Below, piece by piece: positions 7,431 through 18,969 of a DNA stretch of 59,909 nucleotides (the stretch's first letter is position 1; each line of letters begins with the position of its first letter). The notes beneath the pieces were generated by a model that was not told the DNA's origin, did no database searches, and saw only the letters and a list, made by a program, of their open reading frames with translations. Location of the stretch: the NCBI RefSeq assembly GCF_019801215.1, contig NZ_JAHVJO010000007.1, forward strand, positions 1 to 59,909, written 5' to 3'. The DNA comes from Fictibacillus nanhaiensis (GTDB lineage Bacteria; Bacillota; Bacilli; Bacillales; Fictibacillaceae). The position numbers and the translations under genes were made by a program.

Positions 7431-8228
7431 TTAACTGCGTAATAAAAATAGAAGGACCGTCAATACAAACAGCAATAAAAGAGCGATCGTGTCTCTCGTA
7501 TGCCACTCTAATGCTCTCAGCCTTGTTCTTCCTTCTCCACCGCGGTAGCCTCTCGCTTCCATGGCGAGCGCAAGTTCTTCCGCGCGTTTAAAGGACGAAA
7601 CAAATAAAGGAACAAGCAGCGGCACGAACGCTTTTGCTCTTTCTTTTATAGGTCCGCTCGTGAAATCTGCACCTCTTGCCATCTGGGCTTTCATGATTTT
7701 CTCTGTTTCCTGTAAAAGGGTTGGAATAAACCGTAGAGAGATCGACATCATTAAAGCAAATTCATGAACAGGCAATCGCCACTTTTTCAATGGTCCCAAC
7801 AAATGTTCAAGGCCGTCCGTAATATCTATCGGTGTTGTCGTTAATGTTAAAAGTGAAGTCATCAGCACAAGTAACAAGAGCCTCATTGCAATAAAAATCC
7901 CTTGGATCAGACCGCCTTCATAGATCTCAAGCCAACCCGCTTTATAAAGCATATCTCCTTCTTTTGTTAAAAACACATGCAACAGCATCGTAAAAACAAC
8001 AAGGATCAGGATCGGCTTCAGTCCTTTATACAAAAAACGAAGAGGTACTTTTGACGATGCAATCGTAAAAGCAGTAAATACAATCAACAAACCATATGTG
8101 ACCCAGCTGTTAGCAAGGAACACGATAAATAAGTAAAAGAACGCAGCGATCAGCTTTGATCGTGAATCCATCCTGTGCAATGGAGAGGATGCTGGATAAT
8201 ATTGACCGATAATCACGTTTTGCAGCAT
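7431..8228 (-). CDS. ecfT: EcfT, membrane scaffold of energy-coupling-factor vitamin transporters
   Basis: 265 residues, hydrophobic, with about five or six membrane segments (roughly 25-45, 47-60, 70-88, 110-130, 200-212, 247-263). Two cytoplasmic coupling motifs, ARG at 184-186 (QMARGADF) and ARG at 225-227 (MEARGYRGG), are the signature by which EcfT grips the two ATPases. EcfT pairs with separate S-components encoded elsewhere for vitamins and other micronutrients. It directly follows ecfA2 by 1 nt, so expression is coupled. Confidence 0.95.
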   Translation of the reverse strand: MLQNVIIGQYYPASSPLHRMDSRSKLIAAFFYLFIVFLANSWVTYGLLIVFTAFTIASSKVPLRFLYKGLKPILILVVFTMLLHVFLTKEGDMLYKAGWLEIYEGGLIQGIFIAMRLLLLVLMTSLLTLTTTPIDITDGLEHLLGPLKKWRLPVHEFALMMSISLRFIPTLLQETEKIMKAQMARGADFTSGPIKERAKAFVPLLVPLFVSSFKRAEELALAMEARGYRGGEGRTRLRALEWHTRDTIALLLLFVLTVLLFLLRS

Positions 8229-8229
8229 G

Positions 8230-9096
8230 TTACTTCCCCCTCTTCTTGAGGGATTCGCTTAAGCGTCTAGCCAGTTCATCAATCGTAAAAGCAGAAAGAG
8301 TAAGGTTCTGACCTGATTTTTCGTTCCATTTCAACAGAAACTGAACGGTCTCCGGTACATCCAGACCTGCCTGTTGCAGCGCTTCTCTCTGATTAAAGAT
8401 CTCACTAGGCTTCCCATGTAAATAAAGTTCACCCTTGTGCATAACTGCGATGTCGTCTGCATACTTGGATGCATCCTCCATACTATGAGTTACAAGCAGC
8501 GTAGTCAGGTTGTTCTTTTTGTGAAGGTCATAAAATAGCTCCATGATCTCTACGCGTCCAGCGGGGTCAAGACCTGCTGTAGGTTCATCAAGGATAAGAA
8601 CTTCAGGATTCATTGCCAAAACGCCAGCAATAGCGACTCTGCGCATCTGACCGCCACTTAAGTCGAAAGGTGACTTGCTAAGAACAGATTCAGGCAGTCC
8701 AACCAACTCGATCACTTTTTTTGCCGTTTCTTTTGCCTCATCAGCTGAAACGCCAAAATTAAGGGGACCAAACATGATATCTTTTTCAACTGTTTCTTCA
8801 AACAGCTGGTGCTCCGGGTATTGAAACACGATCCCTGCTTTTTTTCTTAATGGTTTTAAGTCCTGTTTTTTACCACCTGCTTCAAGAACCATTTCACCCA
8901 TCTGTATAGAGCCTGCGGATGGTTTTAGAAGACCGTTCAAATGCTGGATCAGTGTAGACTTTCCAGAACCGGTATGTCCGATTAAAGCGAGAAAAGTTCC
9001 ATCAGCAACATGTAGATTCACATCATGAAGAGCTCGTCTCTCAAATGGTGTCCCTTGCATATAACGGTGCTCTAATCGTTTTACGCTAATGTCCAT
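8230..9096 (-). CDS. ecfA2: EcfA2, ATPase of the energy-coupling-factor transporter
   Basis: 288 residues. Walker [10 protein letters not shown] (40-48), Q-loop [13 protein letters not shown] (91-103), signature LSGGQMRR (146-153), Walker B LILDEPT (167-173) and switch His in VTHSMED. This is the second of two paralogous ATPases that form the heterodimeric motor with EcfA1 and EcfT. Its start overlaps the ecfA1 end by 16 nt, consistent with translational coupling and 1:1 stoichiometry. Confidence 0.96.
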   Translation of the reverse strand: MDISVKRLEHRYMQGTPFERRALHDVNLHVADGTFLALIGHTGSGKSTLIQHLNGLLKPSAGSIQMGEMVLEAGGKKQDLKPLRKKAGIVFQYPEHQLFEETVEKDIMFGPLNFGVSADEAKETAKKVIELVGLPESVLSKSPFDLSGGQMRRVAIAGVLAMNPEVLILDEPTAGLDPAGRVEIMELFYDLHKKNNLTTLLVTHSMEDASKYADDIAVMHKGELYLHGKPSEIFNQREALQQAGLDVPETVQFLLKWNEKSGQNLTLSAFTIDELARRLSESLKKRGK

Positions 9097-9911
9097 AATG
9101 CATTCACCAGCTCTTCCTGCGTTAAATAACCTTTTTTAAGCTCAATGCCTTCTTGGCGCAGAGCTTCGCTTAATTTTAGCGAAAACGGTAAATCCAGACC
9201 TGCTGACTTCAATAATTCTCGTTGCTGAAAAATATCATCAGGTTTTCCTTCAGCTGCCTTTTCCCCCATTTTCATGACGACGACTCTGTCTGCACTTAGC
9301 GCTTCCTCTAAATCATGTGTGATGGAGATAACCGTAATGCCTTCTTTTTCATTTAATTCCCGTACGGTTTCAATAACTTCCACTCTACCTATCGGATCTA
9401 ACATAGAAGTGGCTTCATCCAGTACGATAACCGATGGTTTTTGCGCGAGAATACCTGCTATTGCTACCCTTTGCTTTTGACCACCTGATAAATGATGGGG
9501 CTCTTGATTTAAATACGCCTGCATCCCGACTCTCTCAATGCTTTCATGGATGCGTTTGACCATTTCTGTTCGTGGAACACCAAAGTTCTCGAGTCCGAAA
9601 GCAATATCATCCTGAACACTTGTTCCAACAAATTGATTGTCCGGATTCTGAAAGACCATTCCGACTTGCCGGCGAATTTCCCATATGTCCTCTTGGTTTG
9701 CTGTTGTGAAGTCAGCCACGTTTACCGTGCCCTCGTTCGGAAATAATAAGCCGTTCAGCAGTTTGGCCAACGTGGATTTGCCTGACCCGTTGTGACCGAC
9801 AATCGATAGCCATTCACCTTTGTACACATCCAAGCTTACATTTTTCAACGTAGCCGACTCTTCTCCTGGATAATAAAAAGTCACATCTTTAACTGAAATA
9901 ATGTTTTCCAT
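9081..9911 (-). CDS. ecfA1: EcfA1, ATPase of the energy-coupling-factor transporter
   Basis: 276 residues. Walker A GHNGSGKST (39-47), Q-loop FQNPDNQFVG (87-96), signature LSGGQKQR (141-148), Walker B VIVLDEA (161-167) and switch His in SITHDLEEA. The canonical Glu is followed by Ala, not Pro, in DEATSMLDP, common in this subfamily. ATG at 9911 follows GAGGAGG. It is first of the ecf genes and separated from rplQ by 490 nt holding a terminator, repeat elements and a candidate promoter, so it is not simply part of the rpoA-rplQ transcript. Confidence 0.96.
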   Translation of the reverse strand: MENIISVKDVTFYYPGEESATLKNVSLDVYKGEWLSIVGHNGSGKSTLAKLLNGLLFPNEGTVNVADFTTANQEDIWEIRRQVGMVFQNPDNQFVGTSVQDDIAFGLENFGVPRTEMVKRIHESIERVGMQAYLNQEPHHLSGGQKQRVAIAGILAQKPSVIVLDEATSMLDPIGRVEVIETVRELNEKEGITVISITHDLEEALSADRVVVMKMGEKAAEGKPDDIFQQRELLKSAGLDLPFSLKLSEALRQEGIELKKGYLTQEELVNALWTLA

Positions 9912-10019
9912 GTGACATCCTCCTCTTAGCTGCTCTCATTCTAAGCTGCTCTCTGCTCTAGATAGTTTTTAAAGCTCTGTACTTTAGTTTTGATTTTACA
10001 CTTAAAAGAGCTGCAAACA

Positions 10020-10047
10020 TTTATAGTACAGATAGAGCTTTAATCAA
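10020..10047 (-). promoter_or_regulatory. Candidate sigma-A promoter of the ecf operon
   Basis: -35 TTGATT (10042-10047), 16-nt spacer, -10 TATAAA (10020-10025), about 110 nt upstream of ecfA1. It lies just downstream of the interspersed repeat, whose edge is 16 nt from the -35. Confidence 0.5.
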
Positions 10048-10062
10048 TTAGACATCATTGAC

Positions 10063-10318
10063 AGTTGATTGGAGCGCAAGGTGCGAGACTCCTGCGGGAC
10101 CAGCGTGACAGTCGGAAAAGCGGAAGCGGCTTGTTAAGCCCCGACAAGCAAAAGATGAATGGACTATGAAGGCGCATTTTGCCTTCATGACCATTTAACT
10201 TTTGACCTCGAGGGGCTAGCCGCTGTAGCTAGACAGGTGAGACTACTAATGGCGCAAAGCGCCTAGGAGGCTCACCGCACGCCCCGCGGAAAGCGAGCAC
10301 CTGGAGCGCAAATCAACT
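10063..10318. repeat. Palindrome-ended interspersed element (family A), interrupted by a second element
   Basis: The element begins AGTTGATTGGAGCGC (10063) and ends GGAGCGCAAATCAACT (10318), so AGTTGATT and AATCAACT form its inverted ends. Inner blocks are GCGAGACTCCTGCGGGA, GGAGGCTCACCGCACGCC and CGCGGAAAGCGAGCACC. Without the 125-bp insert at 10112-10236 it would be 131 bp. I recognise this as a common intergenic repeat of Bacillaceae; it carries no open frame. A shorter copy is at 42948-43046 and an end fragment at 47703-47731. It lies between the rplQ terminator and the ecf promoter. Confidence 0.85.
10112..10236. mobile_element. Hairpin element (family B) inserted in element A, with GACAG duplication
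   Basis: The sequence GACAG occurs at 10107-10111 and again at 10232-10236, bracketing the insert. Removing one copy plus the insert restores an uninterrupted family-A sequence (GCGTGACAG joined to GTGAGACT). The insert is a long imperfect inverted repeat: AGCCCC with GGGGCT, CAAAAG with CTTTTG, AATGG with CCATT and ATGAAGGC with GCCTTCAT around a GCATTTT loop. It has no coding capacity, so it resembles a non-autonomous MITE-like element moved by an enzyme encoded elsewhere. Similar sequences are, to my recollection, widespread in Bacillaceae. Confidence 0.7.
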
Positions 10319-10348
10319 CTTACTCATAGCATCAATAAATCTGCAAAT

Positions 10349-10394
10349 AAAAAAGGGCAAGATTGTCATTGAAGACTTGATCCCGCCCTTTCGT
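10349..10394 (-). terminator. Terminator after rplQ
   Basis: Minus strand: AAAGGGCGGGATCAAG, loop, then AATCTTGCCCTTTTTT. It ends the long S10-spc-alpha transcript before the ecf genes. Confidence 0.85.
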
Positions 10395-10401
10395 ACGTGT
10401 A

Positions 10402-10764
10402 TTAAACTAATTCAATGATAACCATTGGTGCACCATCACCACGGCGAGGGCCGATTTTTGCGATGCGAGTGTAACCACCGTTACGCTCAGCATAGCGAGG
10501 TGCAAGATCACTGAAAAGCTTTTGAAGAGATCTTTGTCCAGTCTCTGTGTCAGCTACTTCGTTACGAAGGAACGAAGCTGCTTGACGGCGAGCATGAAGG
10601 TCTCCACGCTTACCAAGCGTAATCATTTTTTCAGCAAATTTACGAACTTCTTTTGCACGTGCTTCTGTAGTTTCAATACGTTCGTTAATGATTAAGTCAG
10701 TCGCCAAATCACGAAGCATTGCTTTACGAACCGCAGATACACGACCTAACTTTTGGTATCCCAT
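10402..10764 (-). CDS. rplQ: 50S ribosomal protein L17 (bL17)
   Basis: 120 residues, full length: [20 protein letters not shown] at the start and [20 protein letters not shown] at the end. L17 sits near the exit-tunnel opening of the 50S subunit. It is the last gene of the alpha operon, 57 nt after rpoA and followed by a terminator. Confidence 0.98.
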   Translation of the reverse strand: MGYQKLGRVSAVRKAMLRDLATDLIINERIETTEARAKEVRKFAEKMITLGKRGDLHARRQAASFLRNEVADTETGQRSLQKLFSDLAPRYAERNGGYTRIAKIGPRRGDGAPMVIIELV

Positions 10765-10821
10765 GCTTGTATTCCCTCCTCTGCGCGTTTCTCTCTAGTG
10801 TTAATAGAGCGCGTTTTACGA

Positions 10822-11766
10822 TTAATCGTCAGCGCGTAATGAAAGACCTAACTCGTCAAGTTTCTCTTGAACTTCTTCAAGAGATTTCTTTCCAAGATTG
10901 CGTACTTTCATCATGTCTTCTTCAGACTTATTCGCAAGTTCTTGAACTGTATTAATGCCAGCACGCTTTAGGCAGTTGTAAGAACGAACAGAAAGATCAA
11001 GCTCTTCAATCGTCATCTCAAGAACTTTTTCCTTTTGATCTTCTTCCTTCTCTACCATAATCTCAGCGTTCTGAGCTTGATCTGTTAAGCCAACAAAAAT
11101 GTTTAAATGTTCGCTAATGATCTTCGCACCAAGAGAAACTGCTTCCTCTGGACGAATGCTCCCATCTGTCCATACATCAAGCGTTAGCTTATCATAGTTT
11201 GTTACTTGTCCTACGCGAGTGTTTTCCACTTGGTAATTTACACGTGAAACAGGTGTGTAAATTGAATCCACAGGAATAACACCGATAGGCAGATCTTCGC
11301 GTTTGTTACCTTCTGCCTGTACATAACCACGACCACGTTTTGCATGAAGCTTCATTTGGAAATGAGCGCCCTTTGCAAGTGTTGCAATATGAAGATCCGG
11401 ATTAAGGACTTCAACATCACTGTCATGTGTAATGTCACCAGCTGTTACGACACCTTCACCTTGAATGTCGATTTCAAGTGTCTTTTCTTCATCAGAGTAG
11501 ATCTTCATTGCTAGTTTCTTTAAGTTTAAGATAATAGTTGTAACATCTTCAACTACACCTTCCACTGTAGAGAACTCATGCAATACGCCATTAATCTGAA
11601 TAGATGTAACTGCTGCACCAGGTAGTGAGGACAACAAGATACGACGCAAGGAGTTGCCTAGTGTAGTCCCGTATCCACGTTCAAGTGGTTCAACAACAAA
11701 CTTTCCGTATGTGGCATCGTCGCTGATTTCAACCGTCTCAATTCTTGGCTTTTCGATTTCGATCAT
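10822..11766 (-). CDS. rpoA: RNA polymerase alpha subunit
   Basis: 314 residues. The N-terminal assembly domain (about 1-230) has the conserved [20 protein letters not shown] (30-49) and the C-terminal domain (about 245-314) has [18 protein letters not shown] with the helix-hairpin-helix that binds UP-element DNA and activators. A dimer of alpha nucleates polymerase assembly. It is preceded by 143 nt holding a hairpin leader and a possible internal promoter (TATAAT, complement of 11872-11877), so rpoA-rplQ may be partly independent of the upstream ribosomal genes. Confidence 0.98.
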   Translation of the reverse strand: MIEIEKPRIETVEISDDATYGKFVVEPLERGYGTTLGNSLRRILLSSLPGAAVTSIQINGVLHEFSTVEGVVEDVTTIILNLKKLAMKIYSDEEKTLEIDIQGEGVVTAGDITHDSDVEVLNPDLHIATLAKGAHFQMKLHAKRGRGYVQAEGNKREDLPIGVIPVDSIYTPVSRVNYQVENTRVGQVTNYDKLTLDVWTDGSIRPEEAVSLGAKIISEHLNIFVGLTDQAQNAEIMVEKEEDQKEKVLEMTIEELDLSVRSYNCLKRAGINTVQELANKSEEDMMKVRNLGKKSLEEVQEKLDELGLSLRADD

Positions 11767-11790
11767 TCAACTGAACCCTCCTTCAAACGT

Positions 11791-11824
11791 CGAATCTCGG
11801 CTGGATTGTACCAACCGAAATTCC
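11791..11824 (-). promoter_or_regulatory. Stable hairpin in the rpoA leader
   Basis: Minus strand GGAATTTCGGTTGG, loop TACAAT, CCAGCCGAGATTCG: 14 bp with G-U pairs. No T-run follows, so it is not a terminator; it ends about 24 nt before the rpoA start codon. Its role is unknown. Confidence 0.55.
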
Positions 11825-11909
11825 CCATAGGCATTCCGACTTATCTTTTACCAAAACTTTCACTATAACCATTATAGACAAGTTATGGAATTATATACCG
11901 TGTATATCG

Positions 11910-12305
11910 TTACACACGACGGCGTTTTGGCGGACGGCAACCGTTGTGAGGTACAGGAGTAACATCACGAATAGCTGTTACTTCTAAGCCTACCGCTTGA
12001 AGGGCACGGATTGCTGCTTCACGACCAGCACCAGGTCCTTTAACGGATACTTCCAACGTTTTCATACCATGCTCCATTGCAGTTTTACCAGCTGTTTCAG
12101 CTGCCATTTGTGCTGCGAACGGAGTTGACTTACGAGAACCTTTAAATCCTAGGTTACCAGCAGTAGCCCAAGAGATTGCATTCCCGTGCGTGTCAGTGAT
12201 CGTAATGATCGTGTTGTTAAATGTTGAGCGGATATGTGCTACGCCGACTTCAATATTCTTTTTGACACGACGCTTACGTGTATTAGTCTTACGTGCTTTT
12301 GCCAT
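11910..12305 (-). CDS. rpsK: 30S ribosomal protein S11 (uS11)
   Basis: 131 residues. Contains [16 protein letters not shown] (23-38), the conserved [13 protein letters not shown] and the basic C-terminal [12 protein letters not shown]11 lines the mRNA exit platform of the 30S subunit. It lies 20 nt after rpsM. In many Bacilli S11 and S13 precede rpoA, as here. Confidence 0.98.
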   Translation of the reverse strand: MAKARKTNTRKRRVKKNIEVGVAHIRSTFNNTIITITDTHGNAISWATAGNLGFKGSRKSTPFAAQMAAETAGKTAMEHGMKTLEVSVKGPGAGREAAIRALQAVGLEVTAIRDVTPVPHNGCRPPKRRRV

Positions 12306-12325
12306 TTAGAGTTTACCTCCTTTAC

Positions 12326-12691
12326 TTACTTTTTCTTATTCGCTACAGTACGACGAGGTCCTTTACGAGTACGGGAGTTGTTTTTCGTGTTTTGACCACG
12401 TACTGGTAATCCACGACGATGACGAACACCACGATATGCTCCGATCTCGATTAGACGCTTAATGTTTAGAGACACTTCACGACGAAGGTCACCTTCCACT
12501 TTATGTCCATCGATGACTTCGCGGATTTTATTTAATTCTTCTTCAGTAAGATCACGAACGCGTGTCTCTTCAGAAACGCCAGCTTTAGCAAGAACTTGCT
12601 GTGCCTTTGTTTTACCGATACCAAAGATATATGTTAACGAGATAACTACTCGCTTATCACGAGGAATATCTACACCTGCAACACGTGCCAT
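12326..12691 (-). CDS. rpsM: 30S ribosomal protein S13 (uS13)
   Basis: 121 residues: starts [20 protein letters not shown] and ends in the basic [15 protein letters not shown] tail that reaches P-site tRNA. The helix-two-turn-helix segment ([19 protein letters not shown]) binds the 16S head. It lies between rpmJ (21 nt) and rpsK (20 nt). Confidence 0.98.
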   Translation of the reverse strand: MARVAGVDIPRDKRVVISLTYIFGIGKTKAQQVLAKAGVSEETRVRDLTEEELNKIREVIDGHKVEGDLRREVSLNIKRLIEIGAYRGVRHRRGLPVRGQNTKNNSRTRKGPRRTVANKKK

Positions 12692-12712
12692 AATTTTTGC
12701 ACCTCCTGTATA

Positions 12713-13072
<360 letters not shown>

Positions 13073-13080
<8 letters not shown>

Positions 13081-13396
13081 CGACTTGATCTCCCTTCTTC
13101 AGAGCAATGACTTTCTCGTCGGAAAACTTCGCTACTGCATAACGCAATTTGCCATTGGTTACACGACCTGTTTCAAGAATGCTATTAACAACTTCCGGAG
13201 AAATAAAATCAAGCAGCTCTAAGTGGTTCAGGTTTTTTCTTTTGGCGCGATCGAACTTGCGCTTATCGCCATCTGCAACGAGAACAAAACGTCCGTCGAG
13301 AATACCGACTATAACACCTAACCGATCTGCGTCTCTTCCTTTTAGTATCCGAACCATCTGTCCTAAATTCGGTACCGAATCAGATTCGCTTACCAT
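13073..13396 (-). CDS. KOW-domain RNA-binding protein (L14e-like, YbzG type)
   Basis: 107 residues. The N-terminal half is a KOW/SH3-like fold ([21 protein letters not shown]) resembling eukaryotic/archaeal L14e, followed by a [19 protein letters not shown] segment with many basic residues. Between map and infA, B. subtilis has a similar small gene (ybzG) of unknown role; RNA or ribosome binding is inferred from the fold and the company. ATG at 13396 is chosen; it overlaps infA by 8 nt and follows map by 14 nt. Confidence 0.88.
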
Positions 13397-13410
13397 TTCA
13401 TCACCTTCAC

Positions 13411-14807
<1,397 letters not shown>

Positions 14808-14855
14808 CTAATCCCTCCATAAATCACAATCGTCTTTTTTAAAAGAGAGCTTGTT

Positions 14856-14873
14856 GGGAAGAAGTTTCTTCCC
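14856..14873. other. 18-bp inverted repeat between secY and adk
   Basis: GGGAAGAAGTTTCTTCCC has 8-bp arms around two bases. In the transcript it could form a 6-bp stem with a 6-nt loop shortly after the secY stop, followed by a purine/pyrimidine-mixed segment rather than a clean T-run. It may be an attenuator or chance. Confidence 0.35.
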
Positions 14874-14879
14874 ATGCCC

Positions 14880-16181
14880 TTATTTAATGAAGCCTTTGTA
14901 GTGTCGCTTAATCAGCTGACTCTCAATCTGCTTCATGGTGTCTAATGCCACACCTACAACAATCAGCAAGCTTGTTCCACCAATTTGAATGGCTGGCGGA
15001 AGGTTCAAACCTGGAATTGCTGTAAAGACAACTGGCAGAACTGCGATTGCAGCCAGGAAAAGAGATCCAACAAACGTTAATCGATACAGAATTCTTGTTA
15101 TATAAGTTTGGGTGCTAGCCCCTGGACGAATGCCAGGAATGTATCCACCCTGCTTTTTTAAGTTTTCCGCCATTTGCTCCGGATTAACTTGGATAAATGT
15201 ATAGAAATACGAGAATCCAATAATGAGGAGCGCATATATAATCATTCCGACTGGCTTCGTGTAGTCAAACGTGTTGATAATCCAAGCCGTAACATCATTC
15301 TGTCCAAAAAAGCCGGCAACAGTTCTTGGTGTGATGATCAAGGAAATCGCGAAGATAACCGGGATAACACCTGCTGCATTAACTTTAATCGGCAGATGAG
15401 TAGACTGGCCGCCAACAGGCTTTGTTCCAACGACCCGTTTTGCATACTGAATCGGGATTTTCCGAACACCTTGTTGAATAAAGATAACACCCATAATGAT
15501 GAGTACAATCGCAAGTATAAGGAGGACAACCGTAACGATGTTCATAAACATCTGGTCGTTTCCGCCTTCGAATTGCGTTGTGAAAAGCTGGTTAACTGCT
15601 GTAGGAATAGCCGCGACAATCCCCGCAAAAATCAGAACTGAAATTCCGTTTCCAATACCTTTAAGGGTAATCTGCTCACCTAACCACATTAAGAATGCAG
15701 TTCCTGCAGTTAAAACTAACGCGATAAATAGATACGTAGTCATGCTAGGGTTTTGTATGAGTCCTGGAAAAAGATTGTTAAAACCGATAGACATACCGAT
15801 TGCTTGGATAAAACCAAGTACGATCGTTCCATAGCGAGTGAACTGAGCTAATTTCTTTCGCCCAACTTCACCTTGCTTACTCCACTCCGTAAACTTAGGC
15901 ACAACGTCCATCTGCAAAAGCTGCACGATGATCGATGCGGTAATATACGGCATGATACCCATAGCGAAAATGGAGAAGTTTTGTAACGCTCCACCGCCAA
16001 ACGTATTTAAAAAACCAAAAATGTTAGCACTGTCGCCCGTACTAAACTTCAGTACATCGCGATTTACACCAGGTACTGGGATGAATGTTCCAAGACGGAA
16101 CACCACCAGCATTGCAAGTGTAAACAATAACTTGTTTCTCAGATCACCCACACGCATAATGTTGGAGATTGTCTGGAACAT
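14880..16181 (-). CDS. secY: Preprotein translocase subunit SecY
   Basis: 433 residues with ten membrane segments, the first around 19-36 (LLFTLAMLVVFRLGTFIPVP). The plug region after it (ANIFGFLNTFGGGALQNFSIFAMGI) and the cytoplasmic loop RGANxxx-type arginine patches (IQYAKRVVG around 242-250) are typical. With SecE (42.3 kb) it forms the protein-conducting channel. The start overlaps the rplO stop by one base (TAATG), so translation is coupled. Confidence 0.98.
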   Translation of the reverse strand: MFQTISNIMRVGDLRNKLLFTLAMLVVFRLGTFIPVPGVNRDVLKFSTGDSANIFGFLNTFGGGALQNFSIFAMGIMPYITASIIVQLLQMDVVPKFTEWSKQGEVGRKKLAQFTRYGTIVLGFIQAIGMSIGFNNLFPGLIQNPSMTTYLFIALVLTAGTAFLMWLGEQITLKGIGNGISVLIFAGIVAAIPTAVNQLFTTQFEGGNDQMFMNIVTVVLLILAIVLIIMGVIFIQQGVRKIPIQYAKRVVGTKPVGGQSTHLPIKVNAAGVIPVIFAISLIITPRTVAGFFGQNDVTAWIINTFDYTKPVGMIIYALLIIGFSYFYTFIQVNPEQMAENLKKQGGYIPGIRPGASTQTYITRILYRLTFVGSLFLAAIAVLPVVFTAIPGLNLPPAIQIGGTSLLIVVGVALDTMKQIESQLIKRHYKGFIK

Positions 16182-16621
16182 TAGATCACCTCAGTTTTTC
16201 CGCCCGCTGCTTCAATTGCTTCTTTAGCAGAAACAGAGAATTTGTGCGCCTTAACTGTAAGCTTAACTTCCAACTTGCCATTTCCTAAAACTTTAATTCC
16301 GTTTTTAAGACTGCTTACTACTCCTGTTTCAATAAGAAGTTCAGGAGTTACTTCTGTGCCCTCTTCAAAACGAACAAGCTTTTCAAGGTTAACAACTGCA
16401 TACTCTTTACGAGTAGGGTTGGTAAACCCACGCTTTGGCAAACGACGTGCAAGTGGATTTTGTCCACCTTCGAATCCTGGTCTTACTCCACCGCCTGAAC
16501 GGGAGTTTTGACCTTTGTGTCCACGGCCACTTGTTTTACCATTACCTGATCCGATACCGCGACCTACACGGTTGCGAACTTTACGGGATCCTTCTGATGG
16601 CTTCAACTCATGAAGTTTCAT
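16181..16621 (-). CDS. rplO: 50S ribosomal protein L15 (uL15)
   Basis: 146 residues. The Gly/Arg-rich N-terminus ([20 protein letters not shown], followed by [16 protein letters not shown]) is the extended rRNA-threading tail, with a globular C-terminal domain after about residue 75. It is 31 nt downstream of rpmD and one-base overlapped with secY. Confidence 0.98.
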   Translation of the reverse strand: MKLHELKPSEGSRKVRNRVGRGIGSGNGKTSGRGHKGQNSRSGGGVRPGFEGGQNPLARRLPKRGFTNPTRKEYAVVNLEKLVRFEEGTEVTPELLIETGVVSSLKNGIKVLGNGKLEVKLTVKAHKFSVSAKEAIEAAGGKTEVI

Positions 16622-16652
16622 CTGAGCACCTCCTCGTGATTTATTTATCTTA

Positions 16653-16841
16653 TTAAGCTTCTAATTCTTTAACTGTTAAAAGGTGAGATACCTTGTTAAC
16701 CATTCCGCGGATAGCCGCGTTATCTTCGTGCACAACTGTCTGGTGCATTTTGCGTAAACCAAGTGTCTTTACAACAACACGTTGAGTTTCCGGACGGCCG
16801 ATAACACTACGAGTGAGGGTGATTTCTAATTTCTTAGCCAT
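16653..16841 (-). CDS. rpmD: 50S ribosomal protein L30 (uL30)
   Basis: 62 residues, complete: [18 protein letters not shown], then [20 protein letters not shown] and a short C-terminal helix. This is the short bacterial form of L30. It lies 14 nt after rpsE. Confidence 0.98.
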   Translation of the reverse strand: MAKKLEITLTRSVIGRPETQRVVVKTLGLRKMHQTVVHEDNAAIRGMVNKVSHLLTVKELEA

Positions 16842-16855
16842 CTAAAATTCCCTCC

Positions 16856-17353
16856 TTAACCTAAAAGCTCTTGTACTGATTTACCGCGAAGTTTCGCAAC
16901 GTCTTCAGCACGCTTTAAATTTTTCAATCCTTCGATTGTTGCACGAACCATGTTGATTGGGTTGTTAGATCCAAGTGACTTAGAAAGAATGTCACCTACA
17001 CCAGCAAGCTCCAATACTGCACGTACAGGTCCACCAGCAATTACCCCAGTACCTTCAGATGCAGGCTTTAGAAGTACGTTCCCTGCTCCAAAACGTCCAA
17101 TTACTTGGTGAGGAATTGATGTTTTTACAATCGGTACAGTTACTAAGTTTTTCTTAGCATCTTCAATCGCCTTACGGATCGCTTCTGGCACCTCTTGGGC
17201 TTTACCAGTACCGAATCCAACGTGACCATTTTTGTCACCTACGACAACCACTGCAGCAAAGCGGAAACGACGTCCACCTTTTACTACCTTAGCTACACGG
17301 TTAACCGTAACGACGCGTTCTTCAAGTTCAAGTTTGTTAGGGTCGATACGCAT
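16856..17353 (-). CDS. rpsE: 30S ribosomal protein S5 (uS5)
   Basis: 165 residues. N-terminal dsRNA-binding-like domain ([37 protein letters not shown]) and C-terminal [19 protein letters not shown] segment. The [11 protein letters not shown] loop, where spectinomycin-resistance changes occur in other species, has the ordinary wild-type sequence. It helps decoding accuracy and mRNA entry. It lies 17 nt after rplR. Confidence 0.98.
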   Translation of the reverse strand: MRIDPNKLELEERVVTVNRVAKVVKGGRRFRFAAVVVVGDKNGHVGFGTGKAQEVPEAIRKAIEDAKKNLVTVPIVKTSIPHQVIGRFGAGNVLLKPASEGTGVIAGGPVRAVLELAGVGDILSKSLGSNNPINMVRATIEGLKNLKRAEDVAKLRGKSVQELLG

Positions 17354-17370
17354 CAGGTTCCCTCCTTCGA

Positions 17371-17733
17371 TTAAAATTCTAACCCAGCTTCGCGAGCTGC
17401 GTCTGCTAATGCTTTAATACGTCCGTGATATAAATATCCTCCTCGGTCAAATACAACCGATTTGATTCCTTTTTCAACTGCGCGCTTAGCGATTTCTTCG
17501 CCAATCGCTTTAGCAGCATCGACGTTTCCACCGTTTTCTACACTTACACCTTTATCAAGGGAAGATGCAGATACAATTGTTACACCTGCTTGATCATCGA
17601 TCAATTGAGCATAGATGTGCTTTGTAGAACGGAATACGTTCAAACGAGGACGTTGTGCTGTTCCGCTTACAACGCGGCGAACACGAGCATGTCTTTTCTT
17701 ACGAGCGACATTCTTATCAGCTTTCGTGATCAT
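17371..17733 (-). CDS. rplR: 50S ribosomal protein L18 (uL18)
   Basis: 120 residues from ATG at 17733 ([20 protein letters not shown]). An in-frame GTG nine bases upstream abuts the AAAGGAG site, whereas 17733 gives correct 8-nt spacing, so the shorter start is chosen. L18 binds 5S rRNA with L5. The end ([20 protein letters not shown]) is typical. Confidence 0.97.
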   Translation of the reverse strand: MITKADKNVARKKRHARVRRVVSGTAQRPRLNVFRSTKHIYAQLIDDQAGVTIVSASSLDKGVSVENGGNVDAAKAIGEEIAKRAVEKGIKSVVFDRGGYLYHGRIKALADAAREAGLEF

Positions 17734-17764
17734 CCTTTGCACTCCTTTCCGCTACCTAACGGCT

Positions 17765-18304
17765 TTATTTACCTGTCTTACCTTCTTTACGGCGTACGAA
17801 TTCACCTTCGTAACGAATACCTTTACCTTTGTAAGGCTCTGGTGAACGAACTGAACGGATGTTTGCAGCAACTTCACCTACACGTTGCTTGTCAATACCC
17901 TTAACGATTACCTTTGTGTTTGAAGGTACTTCAATGTCGATTCCTTGTTCAGGAACGATTTCAACTGGGTGTGAGTAACCTACGTTAAGTACAAGCTTGT
18001 TACCAGACTTGGAAGCACGATATCCAACCCCGATAATATCAAGAGCTCTTTCATAACCGTTTGTTACACCAATTACCATGTTGTTTAGTACGCTACGAGT
18101 TGTACCGTGTAGTGCACGGTGCTCTTTGTGGTCGCTCGGGCGTTCCACTGTAATTAAGTTATCTTGTTGATTAATTTTAATGTCAGCATTAAATGTGCGA
18201 GAAAGTTCACCTTTTGGACCTTTTACAGATACAGTGTTGTCAGATGCAACATTGATCGTAACGCCGCTTGGGACTTCTATCGGTTTATTACCTACGCGAG
18301 ACAT
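17765..18304 (-). CDS. rplF: 50S ribosomal protein L6 (uL6)
   Basis: 179 residues with two repeated alpha/beta domains (about 1-80 and 83-170). The C-terminal motif [14 protein letters not shown] is the hallmark. L6 sits at the base of the L7/L12 stalk. It is 24 nt after rpsH. Confidence 0.98.
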   Translation of the reverse strand: MSRVGNKPIEVPSGVTINVASDNTVSVKGPKGELSRTFNADIKINQQDNLITVERPSDHKEHRALHGTTRSVLNNMVIGVTNGYERALDIIGVGYRASKSGNKLVLNVGYSHPVEIVPEQGIDIEVPSNTKVIVKGIDKQRVGEVAANIRSVRSPEPYKGKGIRYEGEFVRRKEGKTGK

Positions 18305-18328
18305 GATGACACCTCCATTCGCTTTTTA

Positions 18329-18727
18329 TTACCAAACGTACGCTAGTACTTCGCCGCCCATTTGTGTTTGGCGAGCTTCTTTATCAGTCATAATGCCTTT
18401 AGAAGTAGATACGATCGCAATACCAAGTCCGCCAAGAACACGTGGCAATTCGCTTGATTTTGCGTATACACGTAAACCAGGCTTACTAATACGTTTAAGA
18501 CCTGAGATTACACGCTCATTGTTAGAACCGTACTTAAGGAAGATGCGAATCATTCCTTGTTTGCTATCCTCTACATATTCCACATCGCGTACAAAGCCTT
18601 CACGCTTAAGGATTTCAGCTATTTCTTTTTTCATATTAGAAGCAGGAAGCTCCAACTTATCGTGACGAACAGTGTTTGCGTTGCGGATACGAGTAAGCAT
18701 ATCTGCAATTGGATCTGTCATAACCAT
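18329..18727 (-). CDS. rpsH: 30S ribosomal protein S8 (uS8)
   Basis: 132 residues: [20 protein letters not shown] at the start and the C-terminal ISTSKG-type segment (here [14 protein letters not shown]). S8 nucleates the central domain of 16S rRNA. In E. coli it represses the spc operon; whether it does so here cannot be seen. It is 32 nt after rpsN. Confidence 0.98.
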   Translation of the reverse strand: MVMTDPIADMLTRIRNANTVRHDKLELPASNMKKEIAEILKREGFVRDVEYVEDSKQGMIRIFLKYGSNNERVISGLKRISKPGLRVYAKSSELPRVLGGLGIAIVSTSKGIMTDKEARQTQMGGEVLAYVW

Positions 18728-18759
18728 TACTAGTTACCTCCTTCCCTTTTTTCAGGGTA

Positions 18760-18969
<210 letters not shown>

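Noticed and set aside
9081-9096. Frameshift between the two ABC ATPase genes
   Set aside because: The 16-nt overlap is the normal coupled arrangement of ecfA1-ecfA2; both proteins are complete.
15174-15641. 155-codon plus-strand frame within secY
   Set aside because: Antisense shadow of secY; no supporting signal.
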